Shown one piece after another: positions 34,047 through 45,668 of a stretch of DNA of 64,000 nt (within the stretch, counting starts at the first letter, position 1; each line of letters starts with the position of its first letter). Origin of the DNA: Monomorium pharaonis (taxonomy: Eukaryota; Arthropoda; Insecta; Hymenoptera; Formicidae); NCBI RefSeq assembly GCF_013373865.1, contig NC_050473.1, positions 23,177,979 to 23,241,978 on the forward strand, in the 5' to 3' direction. Under the pieces are notes generated by a model that worked only from the letters and a program-made list of their open reading frames with translations, had not been told where the DNA came from and did no database searches. The position numbers and the translations under genes are program-made.

Positions 34047-35415
34047 AATTATTAAAGTATATAAAATTATGTTCAATATATTTAAAAATGATAATATATT
34101 AATGATTTTGCATCTTTTTAGGATGAGAAATATGTTGCTTATCTCTTTTTATTTAATAGTCAAAAAATTATATTCAGATATTGTTGCGTATAGAAATCGT
34201 GCATATAAAATTAATAATATCAAAGCATTATAGATGCATTTAGTATTGTGTTCGGACTCGAGATCGTGGCGTGCATACATGACCATATTTGGATTTGTTT
34301 AAAGGCCGTCGTCAACGATCATTCTTTTGTCTATAAATAACGCAAATGAGAATTATAAAAAAGGGAATTGAAAGTCGAAAAAATAGCATGTCTTTTGGGC
34401 AGAGGACACTCACTTTTGGTTTGGCCCCCGAGTAATAAGCACGGATTCTCTCTCTCTCTCTCCCAGTCACGCAGTTATCCCTACGATTTCGAAGTCGCGA
34501 CGCATTACCACTAGTGAGATCTATGGATCTTTGACGAGATATTAGCACGGTCATTACGCATCATATCGATATTTGCAGCGACTCAGTTCGCGTGTGCTCC
34601 TAGGCGTTGTCGCCGCCTAATCTCAATCACAATCCGGCGACTCAGGACATACGTGTTCCTAGACGTTGTCGCTGTAAAATAGTGCGTGCGCATTCAAAAG
34701 CTTCTTCGTTGTAAAATAAAACTGTCAAGTAAAACGATCAATATCGCGGAGTGTATAAATAAACTCTCCATAAAAGTGACTATAATATAATTACGAGACT
34801 ATTTATTTACAATCCTAAACGTGGTGTGGATGGTAAAACATTCACGCTGATATTCGCATAAACAGATATATATATACATATTGTGACGTGACAGCCGCAG
34901 GCTGCTGTCCGTCACAAGGGCCTTCATGGCCCTTACGCGTTAACATCACACGAGTCCTGCATCCTTCCGCTCGGAAACGGATGCAAAAGCGTGTTATCTT
35001 GTATTTTTGTGTGTGTGACGTCCCATGTGTTGTCCGTTCATTAATCGTTAAGATTTTTGCAAGCGCTGCATCGCTAGTGCGGCGGGAATCGGTGGCCACA
35101 GTAATCTATATTGTAATTTCTGGACGTCTCGTCTCGACGGAGAACCTTCACGGAGATCGCAGAGTGAGCGGACATCGAGGGAGTAACGGAGACCCTTTTC
35201 GAGCGGGGATCCGCAGGTAATACTGCCCTTATCTTGCCTACAATTTCCATCTTGTGAGAATTCCGTTACTGCCGCCGAGTTACGCTTTCAGGATCCAGCA
35301 AAAGCGCGCGAGGCCGGCGTCCCGACGGGGCGACTTCAAATCCGATCCCGCATAAGTTCCGGCAGAAATCACGACGGCTTATAATCAGTAAACGCCCTCG
35401 TCGAGCAGAAGATAA
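34047..35415. other. Gene-free stretch with LTR-like words
   Basis: Frames here (for example 34888-35220, 110 codons) show no domain and overlap frames on the other strand. A GTATAAATAAACTC block near 34755 and ATTAATCG-rich DNA suggest old LTR material. It forms the left flank of the long-TIR element; similar GC-rich DNA resumes on its right at 39.94 kb, so both may be halves of one older element. Confidence 0.35.
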
Positions 35416-36238
35416 TAGCCCGGGAGGTAACGACATTTTTTAAAAATAATTTACTTAGTTTTGGAATAAAACGTTTTCTCTCATTTTAGTAGTACTGTTG
35501 ACGAAATGCAGAGTCTGGCTGCGGCGTCTCGCTGGAATGGACGTCGCGACACCTTTGATCTTGTAATGAAAACACTTACGTTGAAATAATTTGATTAGTA
35601 CTGAACTTTTAGGTATTTATTGTTTTTTGTATAAAAAAATATTTTAGTAGAATCTGGCATGCAATTAGCAGTGGAAAACGAGTCTGGCATCCTCCTAAAG
35701 TTGTTGCAAAAACTCGATGTGTAGAATTATTTGCTTAGAGTTGTAACTTTTCATGGTAATAGTTATGTTCGGGATTCGGCGTGTATTGAGCTCGCGCCGT
35801 CACATCAGATGGCAGTAGTTATCGATCAACCGGGTAGATCACGGAGCGCCGCGGCATGCGCGCTGTGAGCGCGTGTGTAACGCCAAAAATCACTTTAGTA
35901 CTTGTGCTCTATGGCGGCGGTTCACGTTGTATCTCGTGTGATCGTTTTCAACGTAATTTTGTGCTCAAATCTATTCGTGGGATCTTCAAATACCTGCTCG
36001 GAAAGTGCTCAATGGAAGGACTCATACAGTAATTAAGAGATAATTATCGCTCAGGTACATCACCATTAAGAGACTCACGCTCACCACGCTATGCGCACGT
36101 CGGCCGCGTGATACCGGCTTACGGGCATCATCATCACGACCGGTAACAGATTAATACAATCTCTCCGTGTACGTTGCCCAACGGCCCTGAATATTATTTA
36201 ACACTTTACACATTATAAATGACTTTATTAAAAGTAAA

Positions 36239-38108
36239 AGGGCATAGTGGAATAAGCAGGTGAAATCTGCCCCCGCACTAATCGAGCTCAAATTGATATC
36301 ATTAGTTGGTACCCTTGAGATGTAAAACTTTCCCAAAAATTAGCTACAAAACTGCATTTTTGGGGGAGTTATGGAGGGAGAAAGAAAAATAAAGAAAGTG
36401 GTTTTTTTCGAAAATAATTGGACCGATTTTAATGAAAAAAATATATGTTGTATACATTGCTTAGACAAGTTTAAGAAAATTTCAAGTAATTTTTTTTGGT
36501 AAAAAAAACCTGATAAAAAATTTTTTGAATTCTTTATAAATTTTTTGGGGGGTGATAGTTCTGAGATACCACTTTTATATTTTCACAAAAACAGCTCTAG
36601 ATTTTCTTCTTTAACACATTTTTTTTTAATCAATCGGAGTGATGAAACATGGTTAAAAATAATAATTCATACCGCGCCGTTGTGCCGCGCCGCGGCGCAC
36701 GGCTATTGTTGTCATGTTGGACTTACATACTAGTTGCAGTGTTGCAATGTTTAGTTGTCAAGAAAAATTATGATATAATAATATAAAATATAATAACACA
36801 TAATATTTTCAGGACGTCTGCAGTTAGCCTATAAAACTTATCGTTTCGGCAGTTTATCACGAGGAGATTGCAGTATATTTTTAAATTCCATATGTTCGGG
36901 GTGCTTTTTTAATGTGAGTCCCTTTGCCTCTCACATTATTTATTATCGGTGTGCTTTTTTAAAGTGAGTCCCCTCGCCTCTCACATTATCTATCATCGAG
37001 GTGCTTTTTTAAAGTGAGTCCTCTCGCCTCTCACATTATCTATCATTGGGGTGCTTTTTTAAAGTGAGTCTCTTCGCCTCTCACATTATTTATCATCGGG
37101 GTGCTTTTTTTATGTGAGTCCCCTCGTCTCTCACATTATCTATCATCAGGGTGCTTTTTTAAAGTGAGTTCCCTCGCCTCTCACATTATCTATCATCGAG
37201 GTGCTTTTTTAATGTGAGTCCACTCGCCAAAAAGATAATGTGAGAGGCGAAGGGACTCACTTTAAAAAAGCACCCCGCTGATAGATAATGTGAGAGGCGA
37301 GAGGACTCATTTTAAAAAAGCACCCCGATGATAGATAATGTGAGAGGCGAGGGGACTCACTTTAAAAAAGCACACCGATGATAAATAATGTGAGAGGCAA
37401 GGGGACTCACATTAAAAAAGCACCCCGAACATATGGAATTTAAAAATATACTGCAATCTCCTCGTGATAAACTGCCAAAACGATAAGTTTTATAGGCTAA
37501 CTGCAGACATCCTGAAAATATTATACGTGTTATTATATTTTATATTATTATATCATAATTTTTCTTGGCAACTAAACATTGCAACATTGCAACTAGTATG
37601 TAAGTTCAACATGACAACAATCGCCGTGCGCCACGGCGCGGTCGCCCAGCCGGCGTAACGCGGCACAATGGCGCGGTGTAAATTATTATTTTTAACCATG
37701 TTCCACCACTCCGATTGATTTGAAAAAAATATGTGTTAAAAAAGAAAATCTAGAGATGTTTTTGTGAAAATATAAAAATGGTATCTCAGAACTATTCCCC
37801 CCCCCAAAAAAATTCATAAAAAATTCAAAAATTTTTTTATCAGGTTTTTTTACCAAAAAAATTACTTAAATTTTTCTTAAACTTGTCTAAACGATGTTTA
37901 CAACATATATTTTTTTCATTAAAATCGGTCCAATCATCGAAAAAAACCACTTTTTTTAATTTTTTTTCCCTCTCCATAACTCCCCAAAAAATGCAATTTT
38001 GTAGCTAATTTTTGGGGAAGTTTTACATCTCAAGGGTGCCAACTAATAATATCAATTTGAGCTCGATTAGTGCGGGGGCAGATTTCACCTGCTTATTCCG
38101 CTATGCCC
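36239..38108. mobile_element. 1.87-kb foldback element
   Basis: Almost the whole element is one giant inverted repeat, with the centre near 37225. The ends read GGGCATAGYGGAATAAGCAG. The arms are about 0.9 kb and include GTTTTACATCTCAAGGGT, the poly-T/poly-A half and the ATATGTTCGGGGTGC block. The core is made of 50-bp tandem units. No protein is encoded. The structure recalls Drosophila FB and Galileo elements (long TIRs with internal tandem repeats); this is only a structural analogy. Confidence 0.82.
36899..37435. repeat. 50-bp tandem units, seven forward and four inverted
   Basis: GTGCTTTTTTAA(A/T)GTGAGT recurs at 36901, 36951, 37001, 37051, 37101, 37151 and 37201, exactly 50 bp apart. 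Four units in the opposite orientation follow to 37435. Within each unit, AATGTGAG or AAAGTGAG pairs with CTCACATT, so every unit can form its own stem-loop around CCCTCGCCT. Unequal copy number in the two arms shows array turnover. Confidence 0.92.
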
Positions 38109-38544
38109 TTTATTGAAGTAACAATCTTAATATATAAAATTGTAAAAAAAATAAATGTGGCTGTTGATGATATTGATAAAAAAATCTGTCTGGCAACCTC
38201 TTTAACGTTTTAATTAATATTATTTTTACTTTAAATTTATATTATTTCTTATTGTTATTAATATTGTTGATGTTTGAGATATCGCGAATTATTTCTTTAT
38301 AACAAAGAAACACCACATAATTTCGAGAATTTCCCTGAGCTAGCTAATCTAACTAGGCACTCTGTTTTTTGCATGGTTTTCACATATTGCATATCTGGGT
38401 ACACCAAAATAAAGCACAGTCTTATAAATACATATGCAAAAAAGAAAACAACAAATTTTAAATCTGTTTACACTGAAAGAAGAAAAAGATTTTATACATA
38501 ACGCTTTCTGTAAGTTTTGAAGATAGTTGTGAATTATAAGAAAT

Positions 38545-39318
38545 ATTTGTCAAGATTTGTCATGTCCCGAGCACAAAGAAGCTGATACTAAAATAGTTCA
38601 TCATGTTTGTAACATTAATTACAATTCAAATGTTTTAATAAGATGCTCCGATATAGATATTCTTGTTATTATGCTAAGAAATATGGATAATTTAAAAAAC
38701 GATAATATTAAAATTTGGATTAAAGTTGGTGTATCAAATGCACAAAGATTAATAAATGTAATAGAATTATATAAGTCATTTGGTAAAAACATCTGTAAAG
38801 CTCTGCCTGGATTCCATGCATTCACTGAGTGCGACTACAATCCTGCTTTCTTTAGAAGAGGAAAAAAGCGACCCTAAAGTATTTTATGCAGCTCTGATAT
38901 TTATCAAAGAGCCTTCGCTGATTTAGGAAATATTGAAAACAACGATTTAACAAATGTATTTCAAATTTTAGAAAAATTCGCTTGCAGAGTTTACGGAATA
39001 AACAAAATTAATACCGTTAATGAATCGAGATACGCAATGTTTACCAAAGCTTATTCGTGTAAAGGTACAAATGAAGTATCGAAAATCTGTGCCAAAAATT
39101 TTGATGCGTCAACTCTACCTTCATGTCAGTCTGAATTAAAGCAATAACTTTTAAGAGCATCATACATCGCAACCGTTTGGAGAAATGCTCATTTACAGCA
39201 CATGACAGCACATGATTTGTCTCCTGTTGAGAACGGCTGGAAAAAAGTTGATGGAAAGTACGAATTTACTTGGTTTCAAGGAAAACAACTACCCATGTTC
39301 GTGAGCGATATTACTTGA
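38545..39318 (+). pseudogene. Relic of EADTKI/SDIDIL mobile-element protein (possible PIN-like nuclease)
   Basis: One frame is readable from PEHKEADTKIVHHVCN (38560) through VLIRCSDIDILVIML, LPGFHAFTECDYNPAFFRRG, LEKFACRVYG, KNFDASTLPSCQSELKQ and ENGWKKVDGKYEFTWF to a TGA at 39316. Two in-frame stops interrupt it (38875-38877 and about 39146). Related proteins with EADT-x-I, S-D-T-D-I/V and HA-x-TGCD motifs are common in animal mobile-element collections. The spaced acidic residues recall PIN/FEN-type nucleases, but that is an inference. TGCD is TECD here. A short frame at 38274-38501 just upstream may be an earlier part of the same protein. It sits inside the long-TIR element and is probably its cargo or transposition gene. 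Confidence 0.65.
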
Positions 39319-39941
39319 ATCAAATGAAGAAGAAAATAAAGGTATATTTCATAAATTAATTGTATTTTAAATTAATGCAATTAATATCAAATAAATAAAC
39401 TAATAATAAAATAATTTAATAATAATTTAACAAATAATTTAAAATTAATAAGAACACTTATCACGACTAAGAAATATAATTCTCAGATAAGTACTTTTTT
39501 ACAAATTAAACGAGTTAATTTATTTCATAAAAATTTTGTTTTTATCGTAGCTTATTAAAATTTACAATTTTAATAATTAATTCAACTTTGAATTATTTTC
39601 TGATAATGAACGTGCTCAAGCAAAAGTTACAGCTCTAAGCAAATGATTCTACATATCGACTTTTTACAACAACTTTGGGAAGATGCCAGACTCATTTTTC
39701 AGTGCCAATTGCATGCCAGACTTTATTAAAACAATTTTTTATATAAAAAACAATAAATATCTATAAGTTTCAATAGTAAGCAAATTATTCCAACAAAGTG
39801 TTTTTACAACAAGATCAGAGGTGTCGCGACATGCTAGCCAGACTTTGCATTTCGTCAACAGTACTACTAAAATAAGAGGAAACGCTTTATTCCAAGTCTA
39901 AGCAAATCACTGACACTTTTTTGTCGTTACCTCCCGGGCTA

Positions 39942-41582
39942 TAACGTCCCGGCGGAGGATGCGCCCGGCAAGGAGAGAAGAATCTGCTGCAGAGGAGAGC
40001 GCCAAAAATTCTCGTGCACGGGGCCCAACAATATCGACCGCCGCGCTTGGATCGATCAGCGAGCGACGGCGTGCACACTACGCGTTGCGCGAAAATTAAT
40101 TTTGGAAAATCGCGGCCAATAAGGGCCCGGCTTATCGGCAAGGTGGGGCGCGCCGCCAAGCGGCTCCCGCAGGATCCAGCATCCTTCACTCGAGCTGCGG
40201 ACGTTATTTTGTCAGTGTGTGCGATCCGAGGTCCCGAGATGTGAATCTTGTGAGAGGACGCAAGAGCTGGAGTACATCCCGATCCGGACGAGGCAGGCGA
40301 GAAGGAGGTGACTTGATGAGACGAGCATCACAATAATTTGTAAAGCCACCGATTTCGCGGTCGGGCGAGTCGCGAAAAAACTCGCGAATTTATTTCCGTA
40401 TGTTCCGAGCACTGGAGTAACGTTACGAAAAAGCGCGAAATTATTGGAGTATCGCTACCTCGCCCGATCGCGCCCGCCCGCGTGAGTTCGCTCCGTGCTG
40501 TTTATTTTATATTACAATTACGTGGCGTGTGCGTTCCGATCCGCAATCGAGTCAATTGTAATTTCGTCCTGTAGTCGTGTCGCGAGTTGTTAACCACGCT
40601 GTGAATTGTCACGCATTTATAATTTATTGTTAGTAAAATTGGATTTAATCTGTCGCATCGGTATCGCGAATCTCTGTTAATTGCGCTTTCGTCCGATTTC
40701 ATCTCATTGTCTTGTACCGCCTCGTTGGCGAGCTCATAAGAATTATCGCGCATATCATTCGCGGGATCTTGTAACGTGTAGAAGAGCACGAGTCCGTCGC
40801 GTGTTACGCGGGCTCGGAGTTACTGTTCGTCCCGATCGCCTTTGGCGACACTGTTATCCTGTCGAGAGTTTGGCGTCCACCAACGACGCAGGATAAAGCG
40901 TAGACAAGTCGGAGAATTTCCGCGTACGCAAAATAACCCGTTCGTTAATTATCCCGTATTCGCGACATGTAATTTCAAGCGGTCGTCAGCTTGTAACGCG
41001 CGCAGGTCACCATTGCCGCTCAACAGAGCCGTCTAACCCTGTATTGTTTACTGTTAAATATATTTGTTAATCTTATTGTTAAATTTATATTGTTTTAATA
41101 GTTCTCTCGCCTTCCCGATTCCATCCGCCCGCGCCGAACCTCCCGCTCTGCCATTTTAGGGCTGAGTAGCTGGCTATCGGAGCCGCTAACGCCCCGGTCG
41201 CCTACGAGGCTTATTCTTTTCGCGACTTAGTTAATTTGAGCGCAATCTCCCGCAAATTACGAAAAGAGTGGTACGCTTAACCTGGTATCTGGCGCCCAAC
41301 TGAATATTTTTGTAGGAAACCTTGCGAGAAACGGTCGCCCCGACACCCGGGCGGCTCAGGGCCGCGACCAGGGACGGAGGCGAAGTTGGCCGTCGCTCGC
41401 GAGTGCGATTACAATATATACTCAGGTAGCACATATTCGTTTTAAAAACGTTTCACAAATGTTTCTTCGAAACGTTTCATAACCGGCTCTTGGAAACGTT
41501 TCTAATTGATAAAAATGTCCGTTTCAAAAACGTTTAGGGAAACGTTTTTTTTAATAGAAAAAATACGTTTAAGAAACGGTTA
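39942..41582. other. GC-rich gene-free stretch with a possible LTR/PBS
   Basis: No ORF has a recognisable domain. TGGCGCCCAAC at 41292-41302 matches the type of primer-binding site that follows a 5' LTR in Gypsy-like retroelements and retroviruses, so 40.2-41.29 kb may be an old LTR; the usual CA end is not seen just before it. 41430-41580 carries several GAAACGTTTC palindromes and half-sites. Confidence 0.3.
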
Positions 41583-42451
41583 TGTGGCGACACAAAACCA
41601 TTAATCGCCACACCAAGCGCAACCCGGGCGACACTGTAAAAAAAGCTAGCGCCTAACAGCCGCGCAACCCGGCGGACACTGTAAGAAAAGACGAGCGCCT
41701 AGCAACCGTGCAGCCCGGCGAACACTGTAAGAATTATAACCGTAAGGAAAGAGAAGTGCGCGCGGACGCCACCAGAGACAATCTTATCTCAGGAGTAAGA
41801 TGACGACTCCCAGGCATTATAAGAAGTGCGAAAAGACGAACGAGTCACTCTTTGCGTTACTCGCCACGAGTCTGCTTTTTGTTACAAAGATTATATCTGT
41901 CTCTCGTATAGCAATACGACGGTCACGCTGGCGACCAGTGAAACATCGTGGAAACCCGCAACGGCGGAAGTTTTGCCACTCAGGCGCACCAGGCCTCCAA
42001 GGGTATTCTTAGCTGCCGACGACCCGAGGATCTGGCGTTATACGTCACCGAGGTACTTGCTGCCGGACCTACTAGAAAGCCTCGCCAAGGAAACCACGAC
42101 GCAGGGTACACAGACCGAGGAGAAAGTTGCTTTGGAAGCGAGAGCTACGCAGACGAAACGGACCAATACCACGGTACCCAGTACACAAGTAGCACGAACT
42201 ATAGGGCCGAACAACAACATAGGCGGAGTGCGAGTAACAAAGACCTTTCCACCAATAGCATGGAAGCCGCGCCAGGCTTAAGGATTCACACAAACGGCCC
42301 TTGTAAGGGCCAATAAAATTAACATTAACATATAACTCTGTACAGTGTATATAAAGAATAAACTATCTATTTAAGGGAAACCAGCGTATTTCTCTTCGAA
42401 CTAACCATATTCCTCTGCGCATGACTTAACCGCGAGCGAACAACGCCCACA
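41583..42451 (+). mobile_element. Solo LTR, 869 bp, flanked by GGTTA
   Basis: It begins TGTGGCGACACAAAACC and ends AACGCCCACA (TG..CA). The 5 bp before (41578-41582) and after (42452-42456) are both GGTTA. The first 30 bp fold into a perfect 8-bp stem (TGTGGCGA/TCGCCACA). A TATATAAAG box lies near 42348 and AATAAA close behind. No gag or pol is present. The 151-codon frame at 41826-42281 has no domain and I do not call it. Gypsy- or BEL-type cannot be decided. Confidence 0.85.
41617..41737. repeat. Three 45-46 bp tandem units inside the solo LTR
   Basis: Units start at 41617, 41662 and 41708 with GCGCAACCCGGGCGACACTG or close variants, followed by AGCGCCTA. They lie in the U3-like part, where tandem enhancers are common. 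Confidence 0.85.
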
Positions 42452-42456
42452 GGTTA

Positions 42457-42713
42457 AAATACGTTTTTTTCCTTTATTCGTAAAAAATTTATTTTCCCAC
42501 AGATTTAATAAAATAATCCATTTATGCGCGCGCGCATGTGTGTGCATCATTTCATTAAATTTGTAATAAAACTATTTTTCACGAATAAAAATTTTTTCAA
42601 TAAAAAATGTACAATATATATGTATAAATGCGCAGTAATATATATTTTTTGTTCATAATAATACAATAATTATCATATATGTATTCTTAAAAAAAACATT
42701 TAATAACACAGGC
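42457..42713. other. AT-rich spacer
   Basis: There is no gene or clear repeat apart from a GCGCGCGC run near 42525 and ATATAT words. Confidence 0.4.
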
Positions 42714-42716
42714 ACA

Positions 42717-44121
42717 CAAAAAAAGTGGTTGGTCCGGCGGACTAGACTAGTCAATCCTTATGTATTTCGACCCGCTGAATCCGAATCCAAGGTCAGAATT
42801 GCAAAGTTAGATCGCATTTCCTACCTCAAAAAAAAATTTTTTTTAAATGTTGGTCCGGCGGACCAGACTAGTCAATCCTTATGTATTTTGACCCGCTGAA
42901 TCCGAATCCAAGATCAGAATTGCAAAGTTAACTCACATTTCCTAACTTAAAAAAAAATTTTTTTTAATGTTGGTCCGGCGGACCAGACTAGTCTATTTTT
43001 ATGTATTTTGACCCGCTGAAATCCAAATTTAAGGTCAGAATTGCTGAAATGGCTTATTTTTTTCTAACCTCAAAAAACACCTTGTAAAAGCAGTTTGGAT
43101 CACAAATGTATAATTCGGAACGTGCAGGCTTGCGTAACCACATTACCCGGGGAAAATTCAATACGTATGACAAGTTTGAGCTTCTGTAAATAGCATAGAA
43201 AATTAACTCTCTTTTTCTATTATATCTTTTTTATTCTCAAAGATTCTGTGCAATGGCTTTCTCTTATGTTTCTTTCCTTTCACAGAGACATCACGTTTGA
43301 GCGTCCAGCAAAAATCAGCCATCATATTCATATCCCACTTGCCTTGATATCGATACTACATCTCCTTGATGTCCTGATGAAATCTTTCTCCATGTTCTTC
43401 ACTATAATCACTTAGATTTTCTGCGAAGTAGTCGATATGAGAATCTAAGAAATGCAACTTAAGATTCATTAAGCAACCTAGTTTTCTATAGTTTTTTATC
43501 ATTTCCGCTACCCTTTTTCTGTAATCTTCATTTTCCTAGAAAATTTTCCCCGGGTAATGTGGTTACGCAAGCCTGCACGTTCCGGATTATACATTTGTGA
43601 TCCAAACTGCTTTTACAAGATGTTTTTTGAAGTTAGGAAAAAATGGGCCATTTCAGCAATTCTGACATTGAATTTGGATTCAGTGGATCAAAATACATAA
43701 AAATAGACTAGTCTGGTCCGCCGGACTAAGATTATAAAAAAAATGTTTTTTTGAGGTTAGGAAAAAATAAGTCAATTCAGCAATTCTGACCTTGGATTTG
43801 AATTCAGCGGGTCAAAATACATAAGGATAAACTTGTCTGGTCCGCCGGACCAACATTAAAAAAAAAATTTTTTTTTAAAGTTAGGAAATGCGGGTTAACT
43901 TTGCAATTCTGACCTTGGATTCGAATTTAGCGGAACAAAATACATAAGGATTGACTAGTCTGATTCGTCGGATCAACATTAAAAAGAAAATTTTTTTTGA
44001 GGTTAGGAAATGCGAGCTAACTTTGTAATTCTGACCTTGGATTCGGATTCAGCGGGTCGAAATACATAAAGATTGACTAGTCTAGTCCGCCGGACCAACC
44101 ACTTTTTTTTGTGTGCTTGTG
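42717..44121. mobile_element. CACAGG foldback element 1 (1.4 kb), flanked by TAA
   Basis: Ends are CACAGGCACACAAAAAAA on both sides (CTTGTG at the right end), with TAA at 42714-42716 and 44122-44124. Each arm is a series of units of about 125 bp containing GGTCCGGCGGACTAGACTAG and TTATGTATTT(C/T)GACCCGCTG, oriented inward. An inner inverted pair (GTTTGGATCACAAATGTATA; about 43090-43165 and 43545-43615) surrounds a coding relic. The TWA-type target duplication suggests mobilisation by a PIF/Harbinger-type transposase. Confidence 0.82.
43250..43545 (-). pseudogene. GERFHQDI-type protein fragment captured in the foldback element
   Basis: Minus-strand translation gives ENEDYRKRVAEMIKNYRKLG, then LMNLKLHFLDSHIDYFAENL, SEEHGERFHQDIKEM-stop-YRYQGKWDMNMMADFCW and LKRD. 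This matches a widespread arthropod repeat-associated protein whose signature (SDEHGERFHQDI, RYQG-W-x-MMADYCW-x-LKRD) I recognise but cannot name. Two in-frame stops are present. Only about 95 codons remain, exactly in the centre between the inner inverted repeats, so the fragment has travelled as passenger DNA or is the last trace of the parent gene. Confidence 0.65.
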
Positions 44122-44666
44122 TAATTGTAGTCAAGAAAAATCTGAACACATAAAATTTTAAAAAATTAACATAGGTTTTTTTTTCAAGAAAAACTTTTCG
44201 CCACAATTATCACTTTTCTCTTTGCACTTTTTTACTTATATATATATAAACATATATACAAGTTAAAAAATGCAAAGTGAAAAGTGATATTTGTGGAAGT
44301 TATATAAAAGTTATATATATATACGAAAACGTAAATAAAATTAATTAACATATTTTACATTTTCTAAAAAAATCTTCTAAAAGTAATTTTTTCTTTGTAC
44401 TTGTTTCAATATCTAATAACACAGAACTGAATAATCTTAAAATATGTCTTATAATAAAACTTATAATAAGAAACTTCTAGTAATAATATAGTGTAATAAA
44501 CTTATAGTAATTATTGTAATAAAATTAATAGTAACTTGATTGTTATTGCTGAGTTCTTCTTGCCCTAATTTCAGCCAAGATACGCGTAGATGATAACTTC
44601 AAGCAATCTTTGATACAATTTTTTATTTTGTTTACTGTAACGTTTGGGTCAATGTTTCTTACAGTA

Positions 44667-45668
44667 CCCTGGTAGAAATTTTGGCTGGGTATTTGCATGG
44701 CACTGGCAAGCGTGCCACACTGCCACTTCAGGAGCTAGCATGACACGTTGGTAAGCGCCATCCGTAAAATCGTCACGTTTTGCCCGCTGGCGCCAACTGA
44801 GAAATTGATTTGATGTGGTGCTGGCATGGCGCTAACATGGCACCAGGTTAAGGTACTATCATAATGCTGATATGGGACTAGCAAAGTTTCAACGTGGCAC
44901 ATACATGACACTGTCCTATGAAATAATATTATTGAACTATTCGATTATTAATAAAAAACCTACACTGTTAGAAATTTCTTAATGACTCTTAATGATCATG
45001 TAAAGGAAACTTAGTTCAAGCCCGTAAATGAAAAGTAATGAATGCTATATAGAAATATTTATTTACTGATATCTTAATTTTCATTTATGTATTACTTTTA
45101 ATGTTATAGTCGGCTTAACTCTAAAAAAGAAAACTGATTTTGGTTTACTTTGATCGCGCTGCGGGTGGTCTTTATGTAGCGTGTTAGCTGCATCTTATTT
45201 TCGAGACAGTTAAGCCATCTGCTCGCCTATCGGCGGCGCTGCGCACTAACTGGCGGGAAACAACGCAGTTTTTCACATACATGTACATTAAATTTACTTT
45301 AAATGTACACTAATTTTCATTAATCCATTGTGCCAGATTGTAGTTTATTTAAAAACGGTTAGAACCGGCAATAATTTATTTTACGCACGCACAGATTGCT
45401 TCTAAAACAATTAAAAAGTCGATCTAAAAGCCAAAGAAAAAAATCTCGATAGCATTTGATGTGGCGCAAGTGTGGACCCGTACTGGACCGCATTAGGACC
45501 GCTCAATCAAATCCAGATCAGCGCCCGTTTAATTTTATATGAATGCTATATCAGGCGCAACATAGCCCTGATATGGCTTTTTCCAGTTTTTTTGATAAGG
45601 CTGTAGCATGGCAAACTTGCATAGTGCTGACAAGTGTCGTGGCGCCGGCAAGGAAATTTCTACCAGGG
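44667..45668. mobile_element. 1,002-bp MITE in the last DUF4806 exon, TA duplication
   Basis: Ends are CCCTGGTAGAAATTT and its exact inverse, flanked by TA (44665-44666, 45669-45670). Removing it and one TA restores the open frame across ATVRNI, which proves the insertion. The interior repeats CTGGCATGGC/GGCACTGGCA words and has no gene. TA duplication fits Tc1/mariner-like or related transposases. Confidence 0.9.

Larger units (their letters stand above)
35416..39941. mobile_element. Long-TIR DNA element with TAGCCCGGGAGG ends
   Basis: Both ends start TAGCCCGGGAGGTAACGACA. The inverted similarity covers about 340 bp (35416-35756 and about 39612-39941), with shared landmarks GTACTGTTGACGAAATGC, GGCATGCAATT and GAGTCTGGCAT. 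A target duplication is not obvious. The interior contains a coding relic (38.5-39.3 kb) and is split by a foldback element (36.24-38.11 kb). The superfamily is not known to me. Confidence 0.75.

Noticed and set aside
34888..35220. 110-codon open frame
   Set aside because: No recognisable domain, overlapped by an antisense frame, and no splice or promoter context.
36899..37435. CRISPR-like array of regularly spaced 50-bp units
   Set aside because: Units are identical throughout with no unique spacers, occur in both orientations inside a giant palindrome, and the DNA is eukaryotic with introns. It is a foldback element core.
41292..41302. Complete Gypsy-type retrotransposon next to TGGCGCCCAAC
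   Set aside because: No gag, protease, RT or integrase is found downstream; only the primer-binding-site-like word is present, so I list it only as a weak hint.
41826..42281. 151-codon open frame inside the solo LTR
   Set aside because: No domain is recognised, overlapping frames of similar length exist on both strands, and it lies wholly between LTR ends with a target duplication.
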